A stretch of 64,000 bases of DNA, taken from Nitrospira defluvii (GTDB taxonomy: Bacteria > Nitrospirota > Nitrospiria > Nitrospirales > Nitrospiraceae). The notes under the pieces are model-generated. The model was not told the DNA's origin. It saw only the letters and a program-made list of their open reading frames with translations, and did not search any database. A program made the position numbers and the translations under genes. This document shows positions 1-9,378 of the stretch, in pieces (position 1 is the first letter of the stretch; every line of letters starts with the position of its first letter). The stretch lies in assembly GCF_905220995.1 (NCBI RefSeq), contig NZ_CAJNBJ010000001.1, forward strand, positions 310,001 through 374,000, given 5' to 3'.

Positions 1-1318
1 GAAAATCCAGCGAGGCGAGGAATCCCAATGCAACGGCGACGAAGGTATATTTGAGTTGCGCGCCAAGGAGCGGGGTAGAGGCGAGATGGAAGCGGTAGCC
101 TTGATACAGTCGGTAGGCAGAGAGACCGCCCCCCGTGACCACATAGGCCACCAGCCATGGGTGGAGGAAGCCGGCCTTTGGGTAGCGCCCCCACTGATAG
201 ATATACTGGCCTTCTACCAGATACGGCGTGAACAGCAGGCCCCAGAACAGCGCGCCGACCAGATAGTTCCAGAGAATGAATCGATCCTGCACCGCCCCCC
301 AGGCGAGTCGCTGCGCGAAGTGATAGGTCAAGGCGGGCAGAAACACGACTCCTGTATAGATCACCCGCACCCAGAACAGCGCCTCATCCTCGCGTGACGC
401 CGAGAACAGCATAAAACAGCCGAACAACCACAGGCAGGCCGCACCACACACTGCACTGAAGACCGTATTGGAAGAAGAACGAGGATTGTTGCTCAGGACC
501 CAAAAAGCACAAATCAGAAATAATGTCCCGGCCAACAGTGGGGGGGTGGATTGCCCCGTGGCACGATTGCTGAGGATGGCCCCGATCGACGTCGCCACGA
601 CGATGATCGCCAACACGATGGCATACCCGAGGCCCTTGTTCAGCACCACACTGATGTTCATCAGGCGATACCGAACAATCGTATAGGCCATCAACGCGGT
701 GTAGACCGTGATCAGCACCGTACCGTACGGCAAGAGCGGAATCCCGTACCAGAGGGGGAAATTCGTCGCACCGCCCGCGTATCCGATGACACTGGCCACC
801 AGCATGTACGCGTACTGATGACGCCGGATTCCGTTGGCATCCCGCAAGGCCACGCCGACCAGCGAGGTGGCGTAAACGACATACCAGAGGAAATACAGCA
901 GAAACGGGTGAAAAAACGGTCCCGGCACCGGCCAGAAGGAGAAGGACATCGCGGGACGCACGCCCGCGACAAACCAGGGCGTCGTATCCGCCAGCAGAAA
1001 GAATCCGGCCAGGGCATAACCGAGCTTCAACGCTCGAGCATGACGTGCCGTAATATCGAGAAAGGTGACCGTGTGGTGGAAATACAGGACAGGAATGAGG
1101 GACGCGCCCGCCATCACCAGGCGCAACAGGATGACCGCAAGATCTTTCGACTCGGTGAGCTGCCAGCCGCAGTAGAAGATGCTCCAGAAGGCAATGCTCA
1201 GACAGTACAGCCCGTAGATGCGGTTGCGGGCTGCGGCAGGATCCCGGAAATAGACAAACAGTCCGAGGCCTGTCGCAGCCAGCGCATTCACCAACGCGCT
1301 GAATGCGAGCACTTTCAT
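1..1318 (-). CDS. Membrane sensor protein with 7TM sensor region (partial, cut by left edge)
   Basis: The frame is open from the ATG at 1318 to the window edge, about 439 codons without a stop. The protein is almost entirely membrane helices. Residues 1-225 look like the histidine-kinase N-terminal 7TM sensor region, with the typical ending in which a PYG motif is followed by MAYTIVRYRLMNISVVLNKG. A second set of helices follows to the edge, so two membrane blocks are present before any signalling output domain. Proteins of this build normally continue into GAF and histidine kinase domains, but that part is outside the window, so kinase activity is inferred. The gene starts 33 bp after the stop of the fusion gene upstream and is probably co-transcribed with it. 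No strong ribosome binding site is visible. A PrsK-like kinase is an alternative reading. Confidence 0.7.
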   Translation of the reverse strand, partial: MKVLAFSALVNALAATGLGLFVYFRDPAAARNRIYGLYCLSIAFWSIFYCGWQLTESKDLAVILLRLVMAGASLIPVLYFHHTVTFLDITARHARALKLGYALAGFFLLADTTPWFVAGVRPAMSFSFWPVPGPFFHPFLLYFLWYVVYATSLVGVALRDANGIRRHQYAYMLVASVIGYAGGATNFPLWYGIPLLPYGTVLITVYTALMAYTIVRYRLMNISVVLNKGLGYAIVLAIIVVATSIGAILSNRATGQSTPPLLAGTLFLICAFWVLSNNPRSSSNTVFSAVCGAACLWLFGCFMLFSASREDEALFWVRVIYTGVVFLPALTYHFAQRLAWGAVQDRFILWNYLVGALFWGLLFTPYLVEGQYIYQWGRYPKAGFLHPWLVAYVVTGGGLSAYRLYQGYRFHLASTPLLGAQLKYTFVAVALGFLASLDF

Positions 1319-1351
1319 ATCAGGTACTCTGGCATGGCCCGAGTCGCGTCA

Positions 1352-4081
1352 TCATGCAGCAATCGTGACATTGGCCAGACCCTTGTCGGCCACGGCAATG
1401 AGCGCTTGATTCCCGAACGTGGAATATACACGCGGGCGGGACACACCCGCAGCGCGTAAGAGTCCTTCGAATTCAGCCTGGTAGTGGAAATGAAACGTGC
1501 CTTCGCCTTCGCGTTCCTTGATTCTACCAGAATTATCAAGGAGACGACGGCCTTCCTCGATTTGATCCGGCGTCTGTGCCGTATCCACGAAATTTCGATA
1601 GATGGCCGAAAGGTCGGCATAGGGTTTGAGATTGGAAATTACCAGCCGTCCGTGAGGAGCCAACACGCGCAGATATTCCCGAAGCGTCGACAACGGATCA
1701 CGCACATACCCGAGCACGAGGTTGCACACGACACGGTCAAAGGACTGGTCGGGAAACGGCAGCGGATGTTCCAGGTCCGCTTGGCACAGGCGCATCGACA
1801 TCGGCACATAGGCCCGCAGCCCTTCGTAGAACTGTCCCTGCAGCGTTGATCCGACTTGCTCGAAGTTGACCGTGGCCTGTGCCAACGCCGCCGGCACAAA
1901 ATCGAGTCCCACGTAATCAGGGGAACGGAAATTCCCCCGACGGGCATATCGCTGCCGGAACGCCTCATTGAGCAGAAGGAACACGCCGAAGTTGCCGTTC
2001 CCGCAGCCCGCATCCAGAATCCGTTCCCCCTGGTGACAATCGCCCATTAAACGATAGAGATGATCCATCAGCCGCCAGAAGTCGGCCACGTTCGGGATAG
2101 TCTGAAAATTTTGCAGATAGTCCTGCCAGAAAGCCACGTGGTCGGATTTTCTCATCGGCCGGCGCGTCTTGCTCCGCTCACGTTCAGTCCGATTCTGCGC
2201 CCCGATCTCGCGATGTGAGGGCTCCACGATCCGTTCCTGACGCCGCTCCGGCCACAACTCCTGCTGACAGCAGACGGCGATTTGGCGATACACCGTCCGA
2301 GCCTTTCGCGGACTTTCCTGGAGTCGATGCAAGGCACCGGGGACTTCAAAGGAGTGGCGCAGGTTCGGACCAATCGCCTCAGCCACGGAAGCGATGGACG
2401 CCGGATCAACCCAGGCATCCTGCTCGGCATGGAATAACACCACCGGGGTGTGCAGACGCTCGGCATCGGACTGTGTCGTGGATAAATCCGCATACCCGGC
2501 CTGAACCGCATGTTCAAGCCAACGATCGGCATCGATCGTCAGCCCAAGAATATTCACCACGCCCTTGCGCACACCCGCTAGATGCTCACCGATCAGATCC
2601 TCTTGGTGGACCGCCTGCAACGTATGCCGGACATCCATAATGCCGTTGATCAACATCAGTAAGCGCACGTGGGGGACACGCCCCGTCACCTTGAGAGCCA
2701 CGCGTCCGGCGAGGCTGGTGGCCACAAGACCGATGGGGCGACCAGGCCATTGACCGGCCACATGGTCGAGCACGGTCTCCAAATCGGTCTCCATGTCTTC
2801 AAGACGGAATTGCGTGACCAGGCCGTCACTCTCCCCAACATGATTGACATTGTCATATCGCACGACATGAAAGCCGTTGCCCGCGAGGTAATACGCCAGC
2901 GGCACATAGTCGCGTTTGCTCTCCCCATATCCGGGAGCCAAGATCACAATTGGCGCATCGTCGACCGAGGCCGTGCGCGAACGGTCATGGCACAGCACGA
3001 TTCGGTCGCCTGAAGGCCGGGCACATTCCGAAAACTCACTGATGACGGAGGGACCTTCCGATCGAGACTCCACGCCTCCGGCCGGGACCTGCGCCAGTAG
3101 ATGTTCGATGACATCTTCGGCCTCCTTCGCAACCGGAAGAAACCGCACTCCCGCCAACACGGTCCGCTCTGCCACTGGAACACACCCCGGACGCGCATCG
3201 GCCGAACCAGGCTTCGTCCAGACTACCTCACCCACCACCGAACAGAGCCCGGACGGCATGACATCCCCGGACATGCCCTGAGGAGCGCTGGCTGATGTCC
3301 ACCGCAGTTCAAGCTCAGAGCCAAGCACATCCTCGTCGACCGAGAGACGGACACAGGCGCCATTCGATGTGAGATCCGTCGTCAATGCCTCGGAACAGAA
3401 TCGCCCCCCCGCTTGATTTCTGAGACTGACCTCCGTGCTCAATCCGACGACCACCCGTGGTTGACGTCGCCGTTCGTGGCGAGGACACTCAGCCCCCCGC
3501 ACAAGCGCCAAGCGAGCCGGAGCGATCGGTGCGGTGGACGCGCCGGCTTCGATCAAGGCCTCCTCCTGCTCCTGGGCAACCAATACTGCGGTCACACGAA
3601 GTTCCTTTATCCCGGTATGCCCCTCGCTCAGTAATGCCGCCAACACCTGCTCGTCGGCGGCGCTCAGATGAACAAACTGGATGGCCAAGGTCATCGTGGC
3701 CTGCACCCTCCCCAACCCGAGCGCATCTTCGGACGCGCGGATACCGCAGACCATGCCCACACTCTCGACCCCGGCGGCTTCCCGGCCGAGGCTCAGCATC
3801 ATCTGCTGATTGAGCATTGCGGGAATCTCCGAGGCAAACTCCATCGAGAGTCCACCGAGGCTGATGCTCCTCGTCGTCCCCTTCCACATCTGTCCTTGGA
3901 ATCGAAGCTGGGTCAGCACACGAAGCGTCAGACGGCGAGAAGCACGCCGCTCAGCGATGGAGAGCGACCAGGCCTCACTCGTTTTTTTCCTCTCAGGGGC
4001 CGAAGCGATTTGGCTATCCTCAGGCCCGCAAGGGCCGATCACAACTTGTTTTAAATTGCGCGTCGCGACCTGATTCGACAT
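1352..4081 (-). CDS. PilZ-PilZ-alpha/beta hydrolase-SAM methyltransferase fusion protein
   Basis: One 909-residue frame joins four modules. PilZ 1 (about 44-160) has RRASRR followed by SISLGG; PilZ 2 (about 202-330) has RHERRRQPR followed by DLTSNG. Both resemble the c-di-GMP-binding RxxxR and D/NxSxxG signatures, the first imperfectly. Residues 375-600 are an alpha/beta hydrolase like LuxD acyl-transferases, with APGYGESKRDY, a nucleophile Ser456 in ATSLAG (not a canonical GxSxG), Asp555 and His585. Residues 650-909 are a class I methyltransferase with motif I ILDAGCGNG at 688-696. The start at 4081 is preferred over an upstream in-frame ATG at 4201 because GGGGAGG lies four bases before it. 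The frame is uninterrupted through all junctions, so the fusion is real unless the assembly is wrong. The substrates are unknown; c-di-GMP control of a lipid or envelope-modifying activity is inference. Confidence 0.85.
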   Translation of the reverse strand: MSNQVATRNLKQVVIGPCGPEDSQIASAPERKKTSEAWSLSIAERRASRRLTLRVLTQLRFQGQMWKGTTRSISLGGLSMEFASEIPAMLNQQMMLSLGREAAGVESVGMVCGIRASEDALGLGRVQATMTLAIQFVHLSAADEQVLAALLSEGHTGIKELRVTAVLVAQEQEEALIEAGASTAPIAPARLALVRGAECPRHERRRQPRVVVGLSTEVSLRNQAGGRFCSEALTTDLTSNGACVRLSVDEDVLGSELELRWTSASAPQGMSGDVMPSGLCSVVGEVVWTKPGSADARPGCVPVAERTVLAGVRFLPVAKEAEDVIEHLLAQVPAGGVESRSEGPSVISEFSECARPSGDRIVLCHDRSRTASVDDAPIVILAPGYGESKRDYVPLAYYLAGNGFHVVRYDNVNHVGESDGLVTQFRLEDMETDLETVLDHVAGQWPGRPIGLVATSLAGRVALKVTGRVPHVRLLMLINGIMDVRHTLQAVHQEDLIGEHLAGVRKGVVNILGLTIDADRWLEHAVQAGYADLSTTQSDAERLHTPVVLFHAEQDAWVDPASIASVAEAIGPNLRHSFEVPGALHRLQESPRKARTVYRQIAVCCQQELWPERRQERIVEPSHREIGAQNRTERERSKTRRPMRKSDHVAFWQDYLQNFQTIPNVADFWRLMDHLYRLMGDCHQGERILDAGCGNGNFGVFLLLNEAFRQRYARRGNFRSPDYVGLDFVPAALAQATVNFEQVGSTLQGQFYEGLRAYVPMSMRLCQADLEHPLPFPDQSFDRVVCNLVLGYVRDPLSTLREYLRVLAPHGRLVISNLKPYADLSAIYRNFVDTAQTPDQIEEGRRLLDNSGRIKEREGEGTFHFHYQAEFEGLLRAAGVSRPRVYSTFGNQALIAVADKGLANVTIAA

Positions 4082-4654
4082 ACATCCTCCCCGGAAAGAT
4101 TGAACGCTGGTCCATCCATCGCCTGGTGATGCAGGCTGAGTGATCATCGTCGCCCGTTTACGCATTGAGCTCCGGGCGAGGCTGGACTCTTGCAAGCGCA
4201 CGAACGATTCCAGAGAGACAGGGTGATGTCGAGCAATCGAAACGGGGGAGGGTAAGCGGCACGCACAGCCTCAGTGTAGGCACACAGCGACCACTCAAAG
4301 TGGCGTAGATTCGAAGGTTATTCTAGGGAATTAGACATATTTGTCAACTCATCTGACGGAAAAAGTTTGGCGGGCTACTACAAATAACCTAGTTGTTCCC
4401 TATAGGGCCGACCGTCCGTAGCGTTCTCGGCTTTCGCGCCGTTCGCACCATCTCAGCCAGTCAGCCCACTGACGTGTGTCACGATCCTGACACACATGTC
4501 GGCACATCGGTCGTCTCATCTCCCGCCAATTCCTGCTGAGTTCATGGTGAAAGACCGGTGAGTCCCGCCGCCTGCAGCAGGAACCCACGCTGGTTGCTTT
4601 GACCGTGTGGTTATGCTACCCACTGTGCCTGACCTCTACCTTATGCACATCATC
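4082..4654. other. Divergent intergenic region
   Basis: This 573-base stretch separates the minus-strand fusion gene from the plus-strand lipoprotein gene and should hold both promoters. It is AT-richer around 4300-4400. It contains the inverted repeat at 4474-4495. No convincing additional gene was found; short open frames here lack ribosome binding sites and recognisable content. Confidence 0.6.
4474..4495. promoter_or_regulatory. Operator-like inverted repeat
   Basis: GTGTGTCA and TGACACAC form perfect 8-bp arms around the 6-base spacer CGATCC. The symmetry continues outward with one mismatch. It sits in the divergent promoter region and is a plausible binding site for a dimeric regulator. 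No U-run follows, so a terminator is less likely. Confidence 0.4.
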
Positions 4655-5053
4655 ATGCGGCCTTCACACTTCAGGCGTCATGCGACGCTCGTGATCCTCC
4701 TGCTTACCGGCCTCCAGTTCAGCTGCCAACGCGCCCTGCCGGTCACCGATGGGTTTCCCCACCAACAAGGGCTCCGGGGAAAGTCAAAACACGAGGTGGT
4801 GGCCTGTGCGGGAACTCCGCTGCAGGAGCGAGAGGAGGGGACACTCACTACTCTCCGATACTACAAGGAAGCGCCGCTCTTGGAAGAGTCCATGGTGGGC
4901 TCGAAGAGCAGCCGTCCGACCGTGCATCATGGCTGCTGGGCTACCGTCATTCTGCAGAATCAACGAGTCGACCAGGTTCGCTACCGCTTCGTGCCGAGTT
5001 CTGTGGATGCCTCAAACGATTGCGAAGAAATCTTCGCCAACTGCCCCGAATGA
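4655..5053 (+). CDS. Small exported lipoprotein-like protein
   Basis: The product is about 132 residues. It opens with MRPSHFRRHA, a hydrophobic stretch, and LQFSC, which resembles a lipoprotein signal, although Gln and Phe in the lipobox are not ideal. The segment KSKHEVVACAGTPLQ resembles the helix-turn of SmpA/BamE-type lipoproteins, in which a short motif precedes a glycine-proline turn, but the match is weak. Three further Cys in the C-terminal half could form disulfides in the periplasm. An in-frame ATG at 4607 would add 16 residues that do not look like a signal peptide, so 4655 is preferred. The stop overlaps the next gene's start (ATGA), so the two are probably translated together. 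Confidence 0.6.
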   Translation: MRPSHFRRHATLVILLLTGLQFSCQRALPVTDGFPHQQGLRGKSKHEVVACAGTPLQEREEGTLTTLRYYKEAPLLEESMVGSKSSRPTVHHGCWATVILQNQRVDQVRYRFVPSSVDASNDCEEIFANCPE

Positions 5054-5970
5054 TGCGACTTCAACACAAGGGGGGGCGGCTTCTCTGGTTGGTGCTCTTG
5101 TCCTGCTGCCTCCCGTTCCCGACGTACGGGCCACAACCTGCCCATGGGCTCGAAAAATATGGGCGACCGCTCCCATCCATGGACGAACCGGAACACGAAG
5201 CCAGGGAGGAAGAGGAAACGCTCTTCGGCGGATACTTGCTGACGGGCGCCTTCGTCAAAAACCCCACCTTTGCCGCCAGGCCGGACAATACGGGCCTCGT
5301 GGGAATGCGCCACATGCTGCATCTCGAAACTGATCTCTACAAACAATACCTCACGTTTTACACGGATCAGAACTTTTTCTCGGACCGCACCAGCGGCTGG
5401 ATCACGCTGTCGGAATGGGATGCCACCTTTGCCTTCACGGGTGTCATCGACCGGTTCAACTGGCGCCTGCAATACGAGCGCGATGCCCCCCTCGACCGCC
5501 GCGGCCTCAAGCAGGCGTATGCGGACGCGCTGGTGACCGCGCGCTTTCAGGCCACCCAGGATTCCACCTGGTGGCGTCGAACCTTTCCCAATCAGAACCT
5601 CACGGCCTACGCCGGAGCCGGCTGGCTATTTCACAACAGTCAGTACTTTGCCCGCCCGAACAACACCGGTCGTGCCCTGTTCCGCTACGTTGCCCATGCC
5701 GACCTGGATCTATACAAGAACAAGCTCGTGCTCTATGCCGACACGAACCTCTTTACCGACCGGGAAGCGAGCAATACCCTAAACCCATCGGAACTCGACT
5801 GGATCGTCGGCATTGCCGTGCGTTGGAAGGACACGGAGCTGTCCTTCTACCGGGAAGAAGACCGGCCGCTCGATCAATCCGGGCTCGTTCAAAAGTATTA
5901 TGCCGTGCAACTGCGGTTTGCGTTTGATGTATCCAAGGGGGCGATGGAACGGGTCGGTCTCAAGAGGTAA
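5050..5970 (+). CDS. Exported beta-rich protein with two homologous halves
   Basis: The start overlaps the stop of the preceding gene. An N-terminal signal peptide (about residues 1-33) is followed by a charged linker and then alternating aromatic and polar residues typical of amphipathic beta strands. The protein contains an internal duplication. One half has LETDLYKQYLTFYTDQNFFSDR and the other ADLDLYKNKLVLYADTNLFTDR (each shown only as the shared pattern DLYK-x-LxxYxDxNxFxDR), and both continue into RxxPLDxxGLxQ. This suggests a small outer-membrane or periplasmic beta structure built from two copies. I do not recognise a named family. Function is unknown; co-translation with the lipoprotein suggests a shared envelope role. 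Confidence 0.7.
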   Translation: MMRLQHKGGRLLWLVLLSCCLPFPTYGPQPAHGLEKYGRPLPSMDEPEHEAREEEETLFGGYLLTGAFVKNPTFAARPDNTGLVGMRHMLHLETDLYKQYLTFYTDQNFFSDRTSGWITLSEWDATFAFTGVIDRFNWRLQYERDAPLDRRGLKQAYADALVTARFQATQDSTWWRRTFPNQNLTAYAGAGWLFHNSQYFARPNNTGRALFRYVAHADLDLYKNKLVLYADTNLFTDREASNTLNPSELDWIVGIAVRWKDTELSFYREEDRPLDQSGLVQKYYAVQLRFAFDVSKGAMERVGLKR

Positions 5971-6039
5971 GGCGGGGAACATCGCTCTCGCTTCCGTGCG
6001 GAACGCAGAGACGCCCATCCCAAAAGATTCAGCTGCCGC

Positions 6040-7560
6040 TCAACCAGCATCGTGTGGGTCCGGCAACACTGACCTCTCGGCGAGATGGCTGCGGACATCC
6101 TGCACATAGGTCCTGAACGGATCGGCCATAAAGAAGGGCACGGCACCCCGCAGCCTAAAATTCGACCAGTTAATAATGTAGTCGTACGACGCGTGGTCGT
6201 CGTATTCATGCGGGGGCTCCTGTTCCGGTTCGGCCCCGCCGCCGGCCAAGAGATGACGGACCAACTCCCCGCGGCCGAACGCGCGGGTGTTTCGAGGCGG
6301 ATGGTCCTGCGCAAGTTGGACAACCTTCTCAGTCGTCAACCGTGGCGCGCGCCCCTCCTCCTCAAGCCCGTAGCAGAGCCCCCGCTCCGGATGCAGATTG
6401 TGGTATTCAAGATCGAGACTCTTCAACATGGGATCATCCCAGGCGACCTGCTCCGCGTCCCGATAGGTGTCCAGCAACCACAACTTCGAGGCCCAATCGA
6501 TCCGACCCACCAGCGTCTCGTATCCACGTCGCAGATCGGCCAGCACCGATTCCCACTGAGCGAGCACCCAATCGGTTTCTTCGTCCTGCCCCCGACAATG
6601 GCGTTGCGCCGCGGCAAGAAATTGCTCCTGCACATCGATGGCAGAGATGGACTGCCCCGACTCCAGTCGCACGATCCATCGGCGCTCCGGATCACGTGAA
6701 ATGTCCTGCAACGCCTCGACCGGCTCACTGATCCCGAGTCCGCGTGGCGCCTGCCCGGCTTCGATCAGTTGCAACACCAATCCCGTGGTCCCCATCTTCA
6801 ACGCCGTGGCGTACTCGGCCATGTTCGAATCGCCGCACAGGAGGTGAATGCGTCGATACTGATTGGGGTCGGCCAACGGCTCATCTCGCGTGTTCACAAT
6901 CGCCCGGTTGTGCTGTACCCATTCGAAGAAGTCGTTTACGATGTAATCAGCTCGTTGGGAGATCTGGAAGGGCACGATCGAGCGGTCTTGGGCATCCCGC
7001 AGCCCTGGCCGATGCAAAATGAGCCCGCCGACCTGCACCCACTCATTGGGATCACTGGCACAGCCGATCCGCCCGGCGCCGGTGAAAATCTGCCTGGTGA
7101 CCAAGAAGGTGACCAACGGCCCAAGCCCGCGCCGGGAGAAGGGAAACTGACGGCTCACCAGGTAGTTTTCATGCGAGCCAAACGTCGCGTCGGTTTCGTG
7201 GTCGATATTATTCTTGATCAGGGACACCGTGGCGTCCAAACCCAAGGCGGTGATGGCTTGCTGAATGATGCGGTCGCCGGCTCGATCCGAGGCCACCAGA
7301 TCCGCCAGCGTGGTGCATTCCGGCGACGCATATTCCAGATGCCCCATGTCGATATAGAGCCGTCCGGCATTGGTCAAAAACCCGCCGTTGCCGGGCGGTT
7401 CATCATGACCGCGATGATGGAGATCGAGCAACCCACGCCGATCCACACGAAAAATGTGATCGCGAATACGTTGGGCCACCCACGAGGGGGAGTACTCAGG
7501 CCGATCCTGGTTCACCAGGAGGCCATACTCCGTTTCGAGTCCGAAGATACGATTCAACAT
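6040..7560 (-). CDS. pafA: PafA-type ligase for the Pup-like modifier UBact
   Basis: The 506-residue product belongs to the PafA/Dop carboxylate-amine ligase family, which is related to glutamine synthetase. It opens with MLNRIFGLETEYG, carrying the catalytic Glu of the family. Other family motifs are RLYIDMGHLEYASPE, KNNID, GSHENYL, SQRADYI, NTRDEPLAD and LLCGDSNMAEYAT. It lacks the long acidic DARGF-containing insertion seen in its neighbour, so it is assigned as the ligase that activates the C-terminal Glu of the modifier with ATP and joins it to substrate lysines. It is the last gene of the proteasome operon, ten bases after prcA. The assignment of PafA versus Dop between the two paralogues rests on the insertion and gene order and would be settled by a tree. 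Confidence 0.88.
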   Translation of the reverse strand: MLNRIFGLETEYGLLVNQDRPEYSPSWVAQRIRDHIFRVDRRGLLDLHHRGHDEPPGNGGFLTNAGRLYIDMGHLEYASPECTTLADLVASDRAGDRIIQQAITALGLDATVSLIKNNIDHETDATFGSHENYLVSRQFPFSRRGLGPLVTFLVTRQIFTGAGRIGCASDPNEWVQVGGLILHRPGLRDAQDRSIVPFQISQRADYIVNDFFEWVQHNRAIVNTRDEPLADPNQYRRIHLLCGDSNMAEYATALKMGTTGLVLQLIEAGQAPRGLGISEPVEALQDISRDPERRWIVRLESGQSISAIDVQEQFLAAAQRHCRGQDEETDWVLAQWESVLADLRRGYETLVGRIDWASKLWLLDTYRDAEQVAWDDPMLKSLDLEYHNLHPERGLCYGLEEEGRAPRLTTEKVVQLAQDHPPRNTRAFGRGELVRHLLAGGGAEPEQEPPHEYDDHASYDYIINWSNFRLRGAVPFFMADPFRTYVQDVRSHLAERSVLPDPHDAG

Positions 7561-7569
7561 ACTAACCGA

Positions 7570-8409
7570 TCAGGCAGAGCTCCCCGCCCTGATGCCGGAC
7601 GGCAACAAGCCCCCCAACTCGTCGGGACGGAGCGCGCGGTATTTCGACGAACCGGGCCCGTTACGCTCAAGCAGAATACATTCCAAAGATTTCTCGGTCG
7701 CGATCTGCTGCACATGGGCCAGCAACGAGGCCTTGTCCGGCAAGGTCGACGCGTCACTCGCAGTGTTATCCGCCGACGTGGGACCGGAAGGCTCCTCCCC
7801 TTCCGCAGTATCAGAGGCAGCTTGCGCCAGAGAACCGACGGCCCAAGTACAGAGGGCCGCCTCAAGCGCCTGCCTCAACGGGACTTGTTCGAAGCCGGGT
7901 TGCGAATCCAGGTACCGCCCCATCTGCGCCTGGACGGCGGCGGTGGCACCCAACGCAGCCCAGCGACGACTCTCCTCAAACGTGCCGTCGTAATTGATGG
8001 TCAGGAACAGGTCCCGCTCCGGCCTGGTCCCCAACTCAGCCAAAAGAATCTTCACGATAAACGGCGCCTTGTAGATTTCTTCAAAGGCCTGCTTGATGGC
8101 GGGAGCCAGCCCATACTTCATCAATCGAGCGCCGGTCACATCGGACGGAGAGCGGTTGAATCCCTCGATGTGCGCCATCTCCAGCAGGGAGAACCGCAGC
8201 TTCTCCAGATCGGCTGGATGCCCCATGCCGCCAAGGGCAATGCGATCATAGATTTCATACAGCTTAGGCGTGCCACGGCTCGCCGTCAGCATCAGAATAC
8301 CGTCGGCATAGGCGGACGCCACGACCGGCGTGCCTTTCGTAAACTGCTCATCGAGATAGTGCCGTCGGTTGCCGACCGCCTCGATCCATCGATAGGGTTC
8401 TTCGTACAT
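7570..8409 (-). CDS. prcA: 20S proteasome alpha subunit
   Basis: The 279-residue product opens with MYEEPYRWIEAVGNRR and carries TPVVASAYADGILMLT and SRGTPKLYEIYDRIAL, as expected for an alpha-type proteasome subunit that forms the outer rings and gate of the 20S core. There is no N-terminal nucleophile Thr. The N-terminal extension expected to gate the pore is short. A low-complexity acidic and serine-rich stretch near residues 200-230 is unusual and probably a surface loop. The C-terminus is extended relative to the globular fold. It lies between prcB and pafA in the same operon and should assemble with PrcB. Confidence 0.9.
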   Translation of the reverse strand: MYEEPYRWIEAVGNRRHYLDEQFTKGTPVVASAYADGILMLTASRGTPKLYEIYDRIALGGMGHPADLEKLRFSLLEMAHIEGFNRSPSDVTGARLMKYGLAPAIKQAFEEIYKAPFIVKILLAELGTRPERDLFLTINYDGTFEESRRWAALGATAAVQAQMGRYLDSQPGFEQVPLRQALEAALCTWAVGSLAQAASDTAEGEEPSGPTSADNTASDASTLPDKASLLAHVQQIATEKSLECILLERNGPGSSKYRALRPDELGGLLPSGIRAGSSA

Positions 8410-8468
8410 CAGATGTCACCTTTATCAATCATCACGCCGGTGCCGTCGCGCTGAATGAACCTCGTGGC

Positions 8469-9242
8469 TTACCGCACGCGCAACACGTCCTGTTCGTAGA
8501 GTCGTTTCAAATCGCCATCCGCAATGACACGGACACCGGCCTGGGTGATCAACTTCACCACCGGATACAGGTTCAGTTCCCGATTGACCCCGCCCGTCGC
8601 CGAGTCGAACTCCGCGGCGCTGGAGAGCAAACGTAACGCCTGAACCGTGGCCTGTTCTTCCGGCAAGGCCGCCAGTGGCTGCGGGCCCCAGGTGTTCTGG
8701 TAGTGCAGGATGCCACGGATCGTCGGTGAGCCGGACCCGGACACGGCATACTCCACCGCTTCAAACTCGGCGCCGAGAATGTCGTAGAAATAAATCTTGG
8801 CCGCGCCCTGCTCATGGTCATACCCAGCGAAGACGGGCACGACGGCCCCGGTGCCCGCCAACGCGGCAGGCACATTCTCCTTGAGCAACTTGGACACGGC
8901 GCGAAGCTTGCCCTCAAAACTCAACTCCTGCAGCTGCGTGCGACGGTAGTACTTGAACGAATGTTCCAACACACGCACCATTTCGTAGGCGGTGGCTGGA
9001 ACGCCCGCGATAGCCATCACACTGTACCGATCAATCTCCAGCACCTTATCGGTGCGGTCGTACATCACCATGTTGCCGGCAGTTGCCCGGCGATCCCCCG
9101 CGACCAACACGCCGTCACGATACTTCAGGGCAAGAATCGTCGTCGCAGTCGGCACCTCAATGCCGGCGGCCGCCGCCACCGGATTGCCGAACTGATAGCC
9201 CTGCTCTTTCAACAGCTGAAAAAAATCCCCCTGCATACCCAT
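8469..9242 (-). CDS. prcB: 20S proteasome beta subunit (catalytic)
   Basis: The 257-residue precursor has a propeptide of about 33 residues and then TTILALKYRDGVLVAGDRRA, the N-terminal-nucleophile fold of proteasome beta subunits. Thr34 would become the catalytic N-terminal Thr after self-cleavage; Lys and Asp of the active site are in the ALKY and GDRR motifs region. The residue before Thr34 is Ala where mycobacterial PrcB has Gly. SATGG near the C-terminal part is also conserved in the family. The start at 9242 is chosen because AAAGG lies about eight bases upstream; an ATG at 9290 would give a longer, less likely leader. It pairs with PrcA downstream. Confidence 0.92.
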   Translation of the reverse strand: MGMQGDFFQLLKEQGYQFGNPVAAAAGIEVPTATTILALKYRDGVLVAGDRRATAGNMVMYDRTDKVLEIDRYSVMAIAGVPATAYEMVRVLEHSFKYYRRTQLQELSFEGKLRAVSKLLKENVPAALAGTGAVVPVFAGYDHEQGAAKIYFYDILGAEFEAVEYAVSGSGSPTIRGILHYQNTWGPQPLAALPEEQATVQALRLLSSAAEFDSATGGVNRELNLYPVVKLITQAGVRVIADGDLKRLYEQDVLRVR

Positions 9243-9378
9243 CTCTCTACCCTTTCCGATTCGTTCGCTCCCGTCATTTCTGGCGGACACAGAGATCAGG
9301 GCTTAGCTGCGCGCGTCCAACGAGGGCCTTCCGAGGCCGCGCGTTGCGCGAGCACAAACCCTGACTCGGTGGCCGGCC

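Noticed and set aside
551-1459. A 302-codon plus-strand frame opposite the membrane sensor gene
   Set aside because: It is a complementary-strand shadow; the minus strand gives a coherent polytopic membrane protein.
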